Part shown: positions 1 to 6,971 of the stretch, piece by piece | Layout of the letters: each line of letters begins with the position of its first letter | Numbering within the stretch: the first letter of the stretch is position 1 | NCBI GenBank assembly: GCA_035378955.1 | Contig: DAOSUS010000010.1 | Span: forward strand, 25,841 to 36,680 | Source of the DNA: Candidatus Hydrogenedens sp. | Lineage (GTDB): Bacteria; Hydrogenedentota; Hydrogenedentia; Hydrogenedentales; Hydrogenedentaceae | DNA: 10,840 nucleotides | Direction of reading: 5' to 3' | Translations under genes and position numbers: made by a program | The notes under the pieces: generated by a model | What the model saw: only the letters and a program-made list of their open reading frames with translations | What the model was told of the DNA's origin: nothing | The model's database searches: none

Positions 1-117
1 ATGAGATAGAGAGGAGGGATGGAACAGATGAGACGGATGAGGTAAAGGGAAGAAATGGGACGGATGAGACAGATGAGGCGAAGGGGAGAAATGGGAGAGA
101 TAAGACAGATGGGATGA
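1..117 (+). repeat. 9-bp tandem array, G-rich strand on +
   Basis: Thirteen consecutive 9-bp units in unbroken phase from position 1, with consensus ATGRGACRG and scattered substitutions (variants include ATGGGACGG, ATGAGACAG and AGGGGAGAA). A higher-order 36-bp period is visible: units 3-6 (19-54) and 7-10 (55-90) resemble each other unit by unit, and 91-117 begins a third copy. The array is probably cut by the window edge. It is the same family as the inverted arrays at 181-349 and the array at 10766-10840. Only frame 3 stays open through it, giving Asp/Glu/Thr/Gly-rich peptide, but no gene structure supports translation. Confidence 0.9.
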
Positions 118-180
118 ATAAAGTCTTTTATCTTTGTCTTATCCGTCCCCTTCCATTAGTGGGGGTGAACAAAAACTTTT

Positions 181-222
181 CCCATTTGTCTCATCGGTCT
201 CATCCGTCCCATGTGTCCCATT
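181..222 (-). repeat. 9-bp array in duplication copy A, G-rich on -
   Basis: Read on the minus strand this is a run of ATGGGACRN and ATGAGACNN units, the same family as 1-117 but in the opposite orientation. Bases 181-212 are the reverse complement of 55-86 at 28 of 32 positions, including an uninterrupted 16-base match, so the two arrays form a long inverted repeat. Confidence 0.85.
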
Positions 223-289
223 CCATTAGTGGTGACGGATAAAGCATTTTGTTCTAAGCAACTCTTAGTGGGGGTGAACAAAAACTTTT

Positions 290-349
290 CCCATTTGTCT
301 CATCGGTCCCATTTGTCTCATCGGTCTCATCCGTCCCATGTGTCCCATT
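290..349 (-). repeat. 9-bp array in duplication copy B, G-rich on -
   Basis: Same array as in copy A, extended by 18 bp, which is exactly two 9-bp units. This shows that the array length changes in whole units, as expected for slippage or unequal recombination. Confidence 0.85.
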
Positions 350-410
350 CCATTAGTGGTGACGGATAAAGCATTTTGTTCTAAGCAACTCTTTTCAAGG
401 ATTTCGGTTA

Positions 411-2195
411 TTATTTGGGTATTGAACTAAATAGTCTGTTCAAGATAAAAGGTTCTTTGGGAGCAAAACGAGTTTTCATCTGAATTTGGCTAACGGCAAA
501 ACCTAATTGTCGGGTATCCTTTGAATTCGGGTCATAATCTTTGGGTATCCATGTATGGGAACGAATGCCAATCATTATGAAATCTTGTTGTTGTGGAGGT
601 ATCTTTACAGAAATTTTCTGAAAACCTTCCTTATCACCGATTGAAAGCAAAGGCTCATCGTTTATTAAAATAGTATTATCAGCGTGTTTTGCTTGTGGAG
701 GTATGTATGCATCTAAAGTAAGCGTATATTCCTTATCTACCAAGACGGGAACTCTCATTAACGATTGTTGTTTTGTCCAGCGTTTGGATGCCCCTGGTTT
801 TTTCCATTCAGGTGCGGATTCGGTTCCGTGCCAATTCTTAAGGAAATTTCGGTCTCCAACACTTCCTATATTCAAAATATAGTTTTTGAGGGCATCTTTT
901 TTAGGTAAATCAGGTGGCATTTCATTCAAAGCCATTTGTGTTTTTTTGCCGGCATAATTTATCACATAAAGCCCTCCTTCGGCTTGGTTCCCGCTAATGA
1001 TGGCAGAAGTAATATCTCTACCAATTACGGAATGAAGTAAACCTAAAGAGAATGTGTTCCCTTGTAATATCATTTTTCCACGGTCTATTTGCACAGCGGG
1101 ATGCCCTTTACTATTAATATCCCATTCCCAGAAATTAGTGCCAATGACGGTTAATTGCGTTTGATTACTCCGATGCCAGATACAACGGTCTAAGGGTCCC
1201 CAAAAGGCACAATTGTTTAGACTGATTTTCCCATGCCCTGCATCCGGAAGTATTTCGATACCAGCGGAGTCTGTGCTTTCCCAGCGTCCGACAAATTCAC
1301 CGTTGGTTATTAATAAACCATAAGGTTGTAAATCCTCGACCAATACCGCACGACGACAACAGTCTGCACCAATACCTAAAAAACTACCGTTACATGCACC
1401 GTTTTTTGTTCGGGAAAATTTATAACCAACACCATAACCGAAGCAGAAGGTATGTGTTACATATTGCCAGTCGGTTCGGGCAAATTCAAAGGCAACACCA
1501 TTTTCATTTATCCAAAGGCAATAGGGGTCATTAGGATTGTAATTAACACCAAAGGGCCAGAAATGACAATTTTCTACGCGGGAAATATCATAACAAGCAT
1601 CAATATATAGACCCCGAAAAGATGGGTATCCAAATACATTTCGAATCATCATTCGGGCAGAGTCCTGAAAATGGAGTGCTTCATAAGGATTAATGATACA
1701 GCAGTCATATACGGCAACATCTGTTGTCCCCTTTGAGTAAACCGCAGGAGGATAGGGTATGGGAGGAACAATTTCTTTTGACCATTCCGGGTAGGATATG
1801 ATAAACCCTGCTAATGTGGCATTATTACCGGCGAGGGTGATAAATGGTTCTGTTTCCGATTGGTTTTTACCTGCGTAGGCATGAAGAACAGAGCCTACGA
1901 GATTCGGTTTGTTAGGATAATGGGAAGTGGGAGGAGTTTGAAAAGTCCCCTGTAATGTTACACCCGCGGGGATTTTTAAATTGCCTAAAATTTTATATGT
2001 TCCTGCGGGAACAAGGACAATCGCTCCTCCTATTTCACCGGCTTTATCTAACGCCTGTTGAAATGCTTGTGTCGCATCGGCAGAGCCATCATTTTTTGCT
2101 CCAAAATCAGTTACATTAATAGCATAGGGAGACTGGGTATCTGCTTTTATATTCCCTACTAAAAGAAGAAGTATACCTATTAAAAGAAACCGCAT
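411..2195 (-). CDS. secreted right-handed beta-helix protein, pectate-lyase superfamily
   Basis: A 594-residue exported protein. Residues 1-18 form a signal peptide (MRF, a Leu-rich core, then NIKA before Asp19). Residues about 26-86 match the start of the Pectate_lyase_3 / polygalacturonase-like beta-helix family: V-T-D-F-G-A-K-N-D-G, A-F-Q-Q-A-L, then V-P-A-G-T-Y and L-K-I-P-A-G-V-T-L. A helix of short Asn/Gly-rich rungs follows to about residue 420. Residues about 455-580 look like a separate beta-sandwich with a D-T-R-Q-L-G-F-A-V motif, perhaps carbohydrate binding. The family includes lyases, hydrolases, epimerases and non-catalytic helices, so I do not assign a substrate or reaction. 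The start is supported by AAGGA (2204-2208) 8 nt upstream of ATG. A terminator separates it from the upstream lipoprotein gene, so it probably has its own promoter. The repeat block 158-393 begins 17 bp beyond its stop. Confidence 0.85.
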   Translation of the reverse strand: MRFLLIGILLLLVGNIKADTQSPYAINVTDFGAKNDGSADATQAFQQALDKAGEIGGAIVLVPAGTYKILGNLKIPAGVTLQGTFQTPPTSHYPNKPNLVGSVLHAYAGKNQSETEPFITLAGNNATLAGFIISYPEWSKEIVPPIPYPPAVYSKGTTDVAVYDCCIINPYEALHFQDSARMMIRNVFGYPSFRGLYIDACYDISRVENCHFWPFGVNYNPNDPYCLWINENGVAFEFARTDWQYVTHTFCFGYGVGYKFSRTKNGACNGSFLGIGADCCRRAVLVEDLQPYGLLITNGEFVGRWESTDSAGIEILPDAGHGKISLNNCAFWGPLDRCIWHRSNQTQLTVIGTNFWEWDINSKGHPAVQIDRGKMILQGNTFSLGLLHSVIGRDITSAIISGNQAEGGLYVINYAGKKTQMALNEMPPDLPKKDALKNYILNIGSVGDRNFLKNWHGTESAPEWKKPGASKRWTKQQSLMRVPVLVDKEYTLTLDAYIPPQAKHADNTILINDEPLLSIGDKEGFQKISVKIPPQQQDFIMIGIRSHTWIPKDYDPNSKDTRQLGFAVSQIQMKTRFAPKEPFILNRLFSSIPK

Positions 2196-2307
2196 AAGTT
2201 TTATCCTTATAAATTTTAGATTTTTATTTACTTGCTTTATAAATTACATGTCTTATAACAGATAATTCAAATTTTGTAGTTAAATAATCGTTGTAAGATA
2301 GAGCATA

Positions 2308-2349
2308 AAAAAACTACGCCCTACGAACAAAGGCAGGGCGTAGTTTTTT
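2308..2349 (-). terminator. perfect 15-bp stem, bidirectional-type intrinsic terminator
   Basis: AAAAAACTACGCCCT (2308-2322) pairs perfectly with AGGGCGTAGTTTTTT (2335-2349) around a 12-nt loop. The GC-rich core is flanked by an A tract on one side and a T tract on the other, so either strand gives a hairpin followed by U residues. It lies 17 bp past the stop of the lipoprotein gene and 112 bp before the start of the beta-helix gene. Both genes are minus-strand, so its clear role is ending the lipoprotein transcript. Confidence 0.92.
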
Positions 2350-2366
2350 AGTTAAAATTCGATACC

Positions 2367-5078
2367 TTATTTAACAGGAATGGGTATGTTTGTTGATTTA
2401 TATGCTGTTACTATAGTTTGTGCATTGACTAGGAATTTCCCATTGCCGCCTTTCACTAATGGGACAGGAAATTCTTGCAAATAACACCGAGAGATTGTCA
2501 GATTGAAAAATGCAGGTTGGTTAATAGAACCCACAGGCAGTTGTTGTAATAATTCTTTTGGAATTACATGAGACCCATCATCCATGAGGGTGCAATTAAT
2601 TACAACTACATTAGCCACCTCTCTATCTCCATTGAAAATATAACTTGTTCCTGAAAGAGTTACTTCAATAAAACTTCCCGGAACAGGTGTTTCCGGAGCA
2701 TTCCATACTATGTTCATGTCTTGCTCAGGATTGAAATCAAATGTTGAACCATATAATGTTTGTGTTATTTCCGGAGAAGTAACTTCTAATTGAGGCGGAA
2801 TCTGTCCACTAACGGAAAATGCTCCAATATCGAAACCACCGGGCCAGGAAGCATCAAAATTGGGTTGTTCGTTAGTCGTGTAAAGTGGATTTGTATAATC
2901 CAAAATGAAAGTAGAATACATCCACGGTTGAACCGTCCCTATTTCTTGAAAATAGGTATCGGACATTCTAATCAAATCAACGGCTTTGTCTACAGACTGG
3001 AACAAACCGGGAGCGCCGGGGTCAAGTCCTGTCCAATTAATTTGGGGAAGATTATCATTCCCATGTTGTTCTTGTGAAAAGTTATATTGGTAGGTATGAA
3101 CAGAGCACTGGTCATTAACTACAGATATAGGATTGTCTGTAAATGAAGCAAAGATTGCTGAGGGAGAAATTAAGTATTGGGTTACTTTCGTTAAGTAGGA
3201 TTGTTTATTTAAGGTAACATTCATCAATCCGACATAGGAATCCTCTTTGGGATATTCTACTTTTATGTCTGCAACGGCACAATCACCTGCAGAGCAGGAT
3301 GTGTTCGTTTGACTGAGAACCGTTACCGATGGACGACCGATCACAAATACAGTAATTGGAACGCCACCAACAGCCTTCAAGCAATAATATCCCGACCTAT
3401 CCGTAATGGCTTCGGTTCCAGCGGAAGAACGAACAGTCACATTCCCTATAGGATTCCCGTTACTATCCGTAACTGTTCCCTGAATGCAACTATTAAATGC
3501 TGCAGTAATATTACCAATATCCATGCAATTATCTGTTTCACAAGAATTTCCGACTGTATTTGCATTGAAATTTTGTTGGTATACAGGAATTTGCGAACCG
3601 GGCAAATACACCTCAATCGTAACTGTGGAATTTCCTTTTACATTGACGCAGAAGAAGCCTGTAGTATCGGAGTATACAATAGTAACTCCGTTATAGGAGA
3701 CACCAATTGCCTTGATTACTGCACCCGCTACAGGTTTTCCTTCATCGTCTTTTATATAACCCTGAATGCAGGTTTTATCCGTAATAGGTGCGTCACAATT
3801 CCACCATGTTAAATGCTGAACAGGTGCTTTATAATATTTATTGCCTCCATCGTTATAAACTGTTCCTTTGCCTGATTCTATCCAGATACCTTTTTCTTCA
3901 TCAAAATACCATAATGGCACTTCTTCACCGGCATTCATGGGCGAATCATCCGGAAGGTCAAGAGTTATTTCAGCAGGGTTATCTGCTTTTGCGGAAGTAT
4001 CTAATGAAACTTCTTTCCCGTCCTTCTTAATGGTAAAGTCGGCAAGAGCAAAAGATTCTAAATCAACGCGTTCTCCCTGTTTTGATGCGGGCACTCCTTG
4101 GAATCCTCCCGGGAAGGCCAGGATATCATTGGGTTGAGAGAAATCCAAAGGAGTTATATATACTTCTACAGGTCCAACAACAGGGTTCCCTGCTTCATCA
4201 AATACGGAATTAGGTGGAATCTTTATACCGTTTCCTTCCAGGTCTATAACCGTAGCACCATTTTCGATATTAGGGACATCCTGAATTTTGATTTGTTTTG
4301 CAAGGGTAACATTTACTGTTACTGGCAGGATATCCCCAACTTCAACTTCTGTACTGTAAGGAGCATAACCCTCTTTTGTAACAGAAAGAACATAAGAGCC
4401 TTTGGGAACATTCTCTATCATATATAATCCAGGCTGGTCGGAATATACCTTAAAACTTGTGCTTACCAATTCAACGGTTGCATATGCTATAGGATTTGTT
4501 TTTGTGTCATTTATCCAACCTGTAATAGAGATATTGGGTTCCGATTGCCCTTCACCTTCTCCTTCGGTGGTTCCTTCGGTGGTTCCTTCGGTGGTACCCT
4601 CGGTGGTTCCTTCGGTGGTACCCTCGGTGGTTCCTTCGGTGGTACCCTCGGTGGTTCCTTCGGTGGTGCCTTCGGTAGTCCCTTCTGGTGTTCCTTCTTG
4701 CTCTCCTTCTTGACCTCCGCCTACAGTCATATTCACTGTAACGAGTTCTTCACCATCCTGAGGGGATTTGACTTTTAAAGTATCGGAGTATGTCCCTTGT
4801 TGTAGTCCAGTACGGGAAACAGTCACAGTTATTATTTTCTTATCAGAAGCACCTTGACTGGTTCCCGATGCGGGGTTTACAGTTAACCAGTTTGCTGTTT
4901 TAGTAATTTCAAATTCCATGTTACCTGAAGTTTTATTCCAGACCTCAAATGTTTTTTGTGTTTCTGTGCTACCGAAGTCCAGAGACTTGATGCTCACAAC
5001 AACCACAGGTTTACATCCTTGTGCTGAAATCAAAATAACAGCACCCAAAAGCAGTACGAACATTTTTTTATAACTCAT
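2367..5078 (-). CDS. large multidomain lipoprotein with (EGTT)n linker
   Basis: A 903-residue surface or periplasmic lipoprotein. The N-terminus MSYKKMF plus a hydrophobic core ends in S-A-Q-G-C, a slightly atypical lipobox with acylated Cys22. Residues about 24-120 form a BACON/Ig-like beta-sandwich (S-L-D-F-G, N-W-L-T-V-N-P-A-S-G-T). Residues about 120-180 are a Glu/Gly/Thr linker with ten T-T-E-G units. Residues 182-262 are a carboxypeptidase-regulatory-like domain (A-Y-A-T-V-E-L, P-K-G-S-Y-V-L-S-V). Residues about 263-430 (I-P-P-N-S-V through L-T-W-W-N-C) resemble the FAM171/CILP-like region that follows such domains. Two tandem four-cysteine modules start at Cys437 and Cys531. The C-terminal ~290 residues are unrecognised. 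No catalytic motif is seen, so a structural or adhesive role is inferred. The frame can be extended to a TTG at 5093, but TTG-AGG-AGG-AAA is the Shine-Dalgarno itself, so I start at ATG 5076-5078. Confidence 0.85.
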   Translation of the reverse strand: MSYKKMFVLLLGAVILISAQGCKPVVVVSIKSLDFGSTETQKTFEVWNKTSGNMEFEITKTANWLTVNPASGTSQGASDKKIITVTVSRTGLQQGTYSDTLKVKSPQDGEELVTVNMTVGGGQEGEQEGTPEGTTEGTTEGTTEGTTEGTTEGTTEGTTEGTTEGTTEGTTEGEGEGQSEPNISITGWINDTKTNPIAYATVELVSTSFKVYSDQPGLYMIENVPKGSYVLSVTKEGYAPYSTEVEVGDILPVTVNVTLAKQIKIQDVPNIENGATVIDLEGNGIKIPPNSVFDEAGNPVVGPVEVYITPLDFSQPNDILAFPGGFQGVPASKQGERVDLESFALADFTIKKDGKEVSLDTSAKADNPAEITLDLPDDSPMNAGEEVPLWYFDEEKGIWIESGKGTVYNDGGNKYYKAPVQHLTWWNCDAPITDKTCIQGYIKDDEGKPVAGAVIKAIGVSYNGVTIVYSDTTGFFCVNVKGNSTVTIEVYLPGSQIPVYQQNFNANTVGNSCETDNCMDIGNITAAFNSCIQGTVTDSNGNPIGNVTVRSSAGTEAITDRSGYYCLKAVGGVPITVFVIGRPSVTVLSQTNTSCSAGDCAVADIKVEYPKEDSYVGLMNVTLNKQSYLTKVTQYLISPSAIFASFTDNPISVVNDQCSVHTYQYNFSQEQHGNDNLPQINWTGLDPGAPGLFQSVDKAVDLIRMSDTYFQEIGTVQPWMYSTFILDYTNPLYTTNEQPNFDASWPGGFDIGAFSVSGQIPPQLEVTSPEITQTLYGSTFDFNPEQDMNIVWNAPETPVPGSFIEVTLSGTSYIFNGDREVANVVVINCTLMDDGSHVIPKELLQQLPVGSINQPAFFNLTISRCYLQEFPVPLVKGGNGKFLVNAQTIVTAYKSTNIPIPVK
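4561..4680 (-). repeat. 12-bp tandem repeat encoding the T-T-E-G linker
   Basis: Ten 12-bp units (+ strand CCTTCGGTGGTT and variants) lie in frame inside the lipoprotein gene, followed by a degenerate eleventh unit at 4681-4692. Units 3-8 alternate between CCTTCGGTGGTA and CCCTCGGTGGTT, giving three copies of a 24-bp period. That pattern indicates expansion in two-unit steps. The array encodes residues about 134-173, a flexible spacer between the N-terminal beta-sandwich and the following modules. Its length is likely to vary between strains. Confidence 0.93.
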
Positions 5079-5083
5079 GGCTT

Positions 5084-5090
5084 TCCTCCT
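5084..5090 (-). promoter_or_regulatory. Shine-Dalgarno AGGAGGA of the lipoprotein gene
   Basis: On the minus strand AGGAGGA is followed by 5 nt and then the ATG at 5078. The strong match and good spacing decide the start. The TTG at 5091-5093 that would extend the frame abuts this motif and has no ribosome binding site of its own. Confidence 0.85.
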
Positions 5091-5245
5091 CAACTAAAAG
5101 ATTTTAGTTTTAGGTTTTAAGTTTGCCATATATTACCACATTTTTTATCTTTTGTGTACATTTTTTTGTTTTTTCAAAATATAATCGAGAGTTGACATTA
5201 TTTTGTTTCTTTATTTTTTATTCCTTTCATTTCAATAATGTAAGA

Positions 5246-5251
5246 TATAAT
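5246..5251 (+). promoter_or_regulatory. candidate -10 element in the divergent AT-rich intergenic region
   Basis: The 217 bp between the divergent lipoprotein (start 5078) and membrane-protein (start 5296) genes are very AT-rich and must hold both promoters. TATAAT at 5246-5251 matches a sigma-70 -10 box about 45 bp before the start at 5296, but I see no good -35 box at 16-18 bp. A perfect TTGACA at 5192-5197 is too far away to pair with it and has only a T-rich partner (TTTTAT) downstream. No convincing promoter is readable for the minus strand. Confidence 0.25.
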
Positions 5252-5282
5252 GAAAAATTATATGAAATATATAATAATTTGC

Positions 5283-5287
5283 AGGAG
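5283..5287 (+). promoter_or_regulatory. Shine-Dalgarno AGGAG deciding the membrane-protein start
   Basis: AGGAG ends 2 nt before the ATG at 5290, which is too close, but 8 nt before the in-frame ATG at 5296. The third ATG at 5299 would be 11 nt away. Spacing therefore favours 5296. Confidence 0.6.
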
Positions 5288-5295
5288 TAATGAGT

Positions 5296-5850
5296 ATGAT
5301 GATTTATTATGTATTTTTTTATGGTGGCGATGTAATAATCTCGCTACTTGTATTTTTTGTTTACATTCTGCTGATTGTAGGTGCAATAAAGGAATGTCGG
5401 TGGATTCGTGGGCGTATTTCGCGAATGCAATTAGAGGGAGCGATTATTATGTTTACAGGAACTATTGCAAAATGGATTGTTTTTAACCAGTTTTTAGCCA
5501 TAAACCCATTGCGAAGTGAGGATTGGACTTATTGGTTTGACCGGGGGGAACTGGGTTTGTATTTTATAGGACTTATCCTTTTTGGATTAGGCTTTTTTCT
5601 ATCGCGGAGACCGCGACCGGGACTTAAACCCTGGGCTGCAGGAATAAAACGAATGGCTGTGATGAGTTTCTTTATAGCATTAGGTTTCAGTATACTATTA
5701 TGGTTTTATTTATATGCACGCTGGTTTAATTTTTCTTGGGAATATGGGCGAGTGCTTTTTAGTATCGCTTTATATCCCTTTGCCATTGGCTACCTGAAAC
5801 AGGAGCGGAATCCTTCGGTATTGCCTCCAGAAATTAATGATTTGATTTGA
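5296..5850 (+). CDS. uncharacterised multi-pass membrane protein
   Basis: A protein of 184 residues (186 if started at 5290) that I do not recognise. It is strongly hydrophobic with four or five predicted membrane segments, counted from 5296: about 13-31, 49-69, 86-103, 120-141, and a weaker one at 153-167. Basic residues fall in the loops after the first and third segments (K-E-C-R-W-I-R-G-R and S-R-R-P-R-P). It has no conserved catalytic motif, and short acidic and aromatic loops (R-S-E-D-W-T-Y-W-F-D) lie between segments two and three. It ends 54 bp before the HisG-like gene and probably starts a three-gene plus-strand transcript with that gene and the glycosyltransferase. Its function is unknown. 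Confidence 0.8.
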   Translation: MMIYYVFFYGGDVIISLLVFFVYILLIVGAIKECRWIRGRISRMQLEGAIIMFTGTIAKWIVFNQFLAINPLRSEDWTYWFDRGELGLYFIGLILFGLGFFLSRRPRPGLKPWAAGIKRMAVMSFFIALGFSILLWFYLYARWFNFSWEYGRVLFSIALYPFAIGYLKQERNPSVLPPEINDLI

Positions 5851-5904
5851 TGAAAATTAATTTTTTTATAACAAAATAACCTTACAGAACTTAGGAATAA
5901 GGAG

Positions 5905-6945
5905 ATGAATGATAAACTTGTTATAGGTATGCCTGCGGGTTCTCTGGCAGACCCTAATCGCGGTGGGAATTTGGTTACCTTATTAAAAAATGCAGGTTTC
6001 CCAACAAAAGGTTATGACCAGGGGGGACCGACATCGTTCCCATTACATTCCTTTTTAGTAGGATGGGATGGCAGACCCCAGGAATTTGGGACGCAATTGT
6101 CTATTGGAGAAATAGACCTTGCTATTGCGGGTGATGACTGGATTTTAGAGCGAGAACTCGAATTGAAAATGGAATATAGTCAGTCCTGCCCAATGAAACG
6201 AGTTTTATCTTTAGGACGCGGTGCTGTCCGTCTGGTGATTATTTATAGACCCCAATCTATTTCGTATGATGAGTGGTTCAGGGATTTATTGGAACAGAAA
6301 CAATTGGTTACTATGGTTGCTGAGATGCCGTATATTGCATTAGATTGGTTTCAGAAAAAAAGTAAATTATTGGGGTTGGCAGATAAATTTAAGAGTTTTT
6401 CTATCCAGAAATTTAAGACACCTCCGCGGATTGAACAGGGAATCGTTATCTATGAAACATGGGGAAAAACAGAAGCCAAAGTTTATCAAGGTTCGGTAGA
6501 TTTCGGATTGGAAATAACCCAGTCAGGTTCTGCGATTCGCAATTATGGTCTTGAAATAGGAGAAGAAGTTTTGCGTTCGGAATCTGCCGTTTATGTCCGT
6601 GAAGATTTGAAAGAGTATGAAAATAAATATGAAATAGCCCATATGTTCCTTTTGAATTTATATGGTGCTATGCATGCAGAAAGAAGGGTATTGCTTTTCT
6701 TTAATGCCCCTATTGATGCAATAGAAAAGATAACACAATATCTGAAAGAGAAACATTTGTTTGCAGATGAACCAACAATTAATCGTGGAACTAATTTTGC
6801 CGAATTTAGTGTTCAATTATGTGTTGATGATAAGGAAATACCTCTGGCACGCATTCGTTATGAACTTATGCTGTTAGGTGCCCGTTCTTTGGAAACGGTT
6901 CCTCTGGAATCAAGTATTCCCAATTTAGATGTGATAAACATATAA
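5905..6945 (+). CDS. hisG: HisG-family (long-form) ATP phosphoribosyltransferase, divergent
   Basis: 346 residues, longer than the usual ~290 of long-form HisG. HisG joins ATP and PRPP to give phosphoribosyl-ATP, the first step of histidine synthesis. Matches in order: residues 5-34 (L-V-I-G-M-P-A-G-S-L through L-L-K-N-A-G-F) correspond to the family N-terminus; 70-82 (I-D-L-A-I-A-G-D-D-W-I-L-E) to the D-x-G-I-T-G-x-D-W stretch; 186-226 (W-G-K-T-E-A-K, then I-T-Q-S-G-S-A-I-R-N-Y-G-L) to the PRPP-loop region; 252-335 to the distal part and ACT-like regulatory domain (P-T-I-N, G-A-R-S-L-E). Oddities: PKG is P-A-G (10-12), and TGxTL is S-G-S-A-I (207-211). Activity is therefore uncertain. AGGA at 5893-5896 lies 8 nt before ATG, while a second AAGGAG directly abuts the ATG. 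No other his gene is in the window. Confidence 0.75.
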   Translation: MNDKLVIGMPAGSLADPNRGGNLVTLLKNAGFPTKGYDQGGPTSFPLHSFLVGWDGRPQEFGTQLSIGEIDLAIAGDDWILERELELKMEYSQSCPMKRVLSLGRGAVRLVIIYRPQSISYDEWFRDLLEQKQLVTMVAEMPYIALDWFQKKSKLLGLADKFKSFSIQKFKTPPRIEQGIVIYETWGKTEAKVYQGSVDFGLEITQSGSAIRNYGLEIGEEVLRSESAVYVREDLKEYENKYEIAHMFLLNLYGAMHAERRVLLFFNAPIDAIEKITQYLKEKHLFADEPTINRGTNFAEFSVQLCVDDKEIPLARIRYELMLLGARSLETVPLESSIPNLDVINI

Positions 6946-6971
6946 ACGAAATTTTTCATAGGAATATTTAT

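Larger units (their letters stand above)
158..393. repeat. tandem direct duplication (109 bp + 127 bp)
   Basis: Copy A (158-266) and copy B (267-393) are identical by eye, except that copy B carries 18 extra bases, which are two additional units of the 9-bp repeat. Each copy consists of a unique stretch with AGTGGGGGTGAAC, an embedded 9-mer array (C-rich on +), and a unique tail ending AAGCAACTCTT. The near identity implies a recent duplication, or homogenisation between copies. Copy B ends 17 bp before the stop codon of the beta-helix gene at 411, so the block lies directly 3' of that minus-strand gene. No ORF or mobile-element gene is associated with it. Confidence 0.92.

Noticed and set aside
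3..242. Open frame running through the left array (frame 3), possible C-terminus of an off-window gene
   Set aside because: It is open only because the 9-bp repeat lacks stops in this frame. Past the array it crosses the inverted repeats and ends at a random TAA, with His/Ser-rich low-complexity peptide. The left edge prevents a firm decision.
1..393. CRISPR array
   Set aside because: The units are 9 bp and contiguous with no unique spacers, and the larger repeat has only two adjacent copies. No cas gene is present.
158..393. Insertion sequence or integron attC-like site
   Set aside because: There is no transposase or integrase gene, no terminal inverted repeats with target duplication, and no recognisable attC core pair.
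3309..3812. Plus-strand open frames opposite the lipoprotein gene (also 2790-3077, 3868-4137, 4098-4427)
   Set aside because: They are antisense to a well-supported long gene with recognisable domains, have no ribosome binding sites, and give no family-like sequence.
4402..4778. Plus-strand frames with repetitive V-V-P-S or G-G-S-F-G peptide
   Set aside because: These are translations of the complementary strand of the 12-bp linker repeat. The T-T-E-G reading lies in the lipoprotein frame.
5192..5220. TTGACA plus downstream T-rich stretch as a full sigma-70 promoter
   Set aside because: No acceptable -10 hexamer occurs at 16-18 bp. TATAAT at 5246 is 48 bp further on, so the two do not pair.
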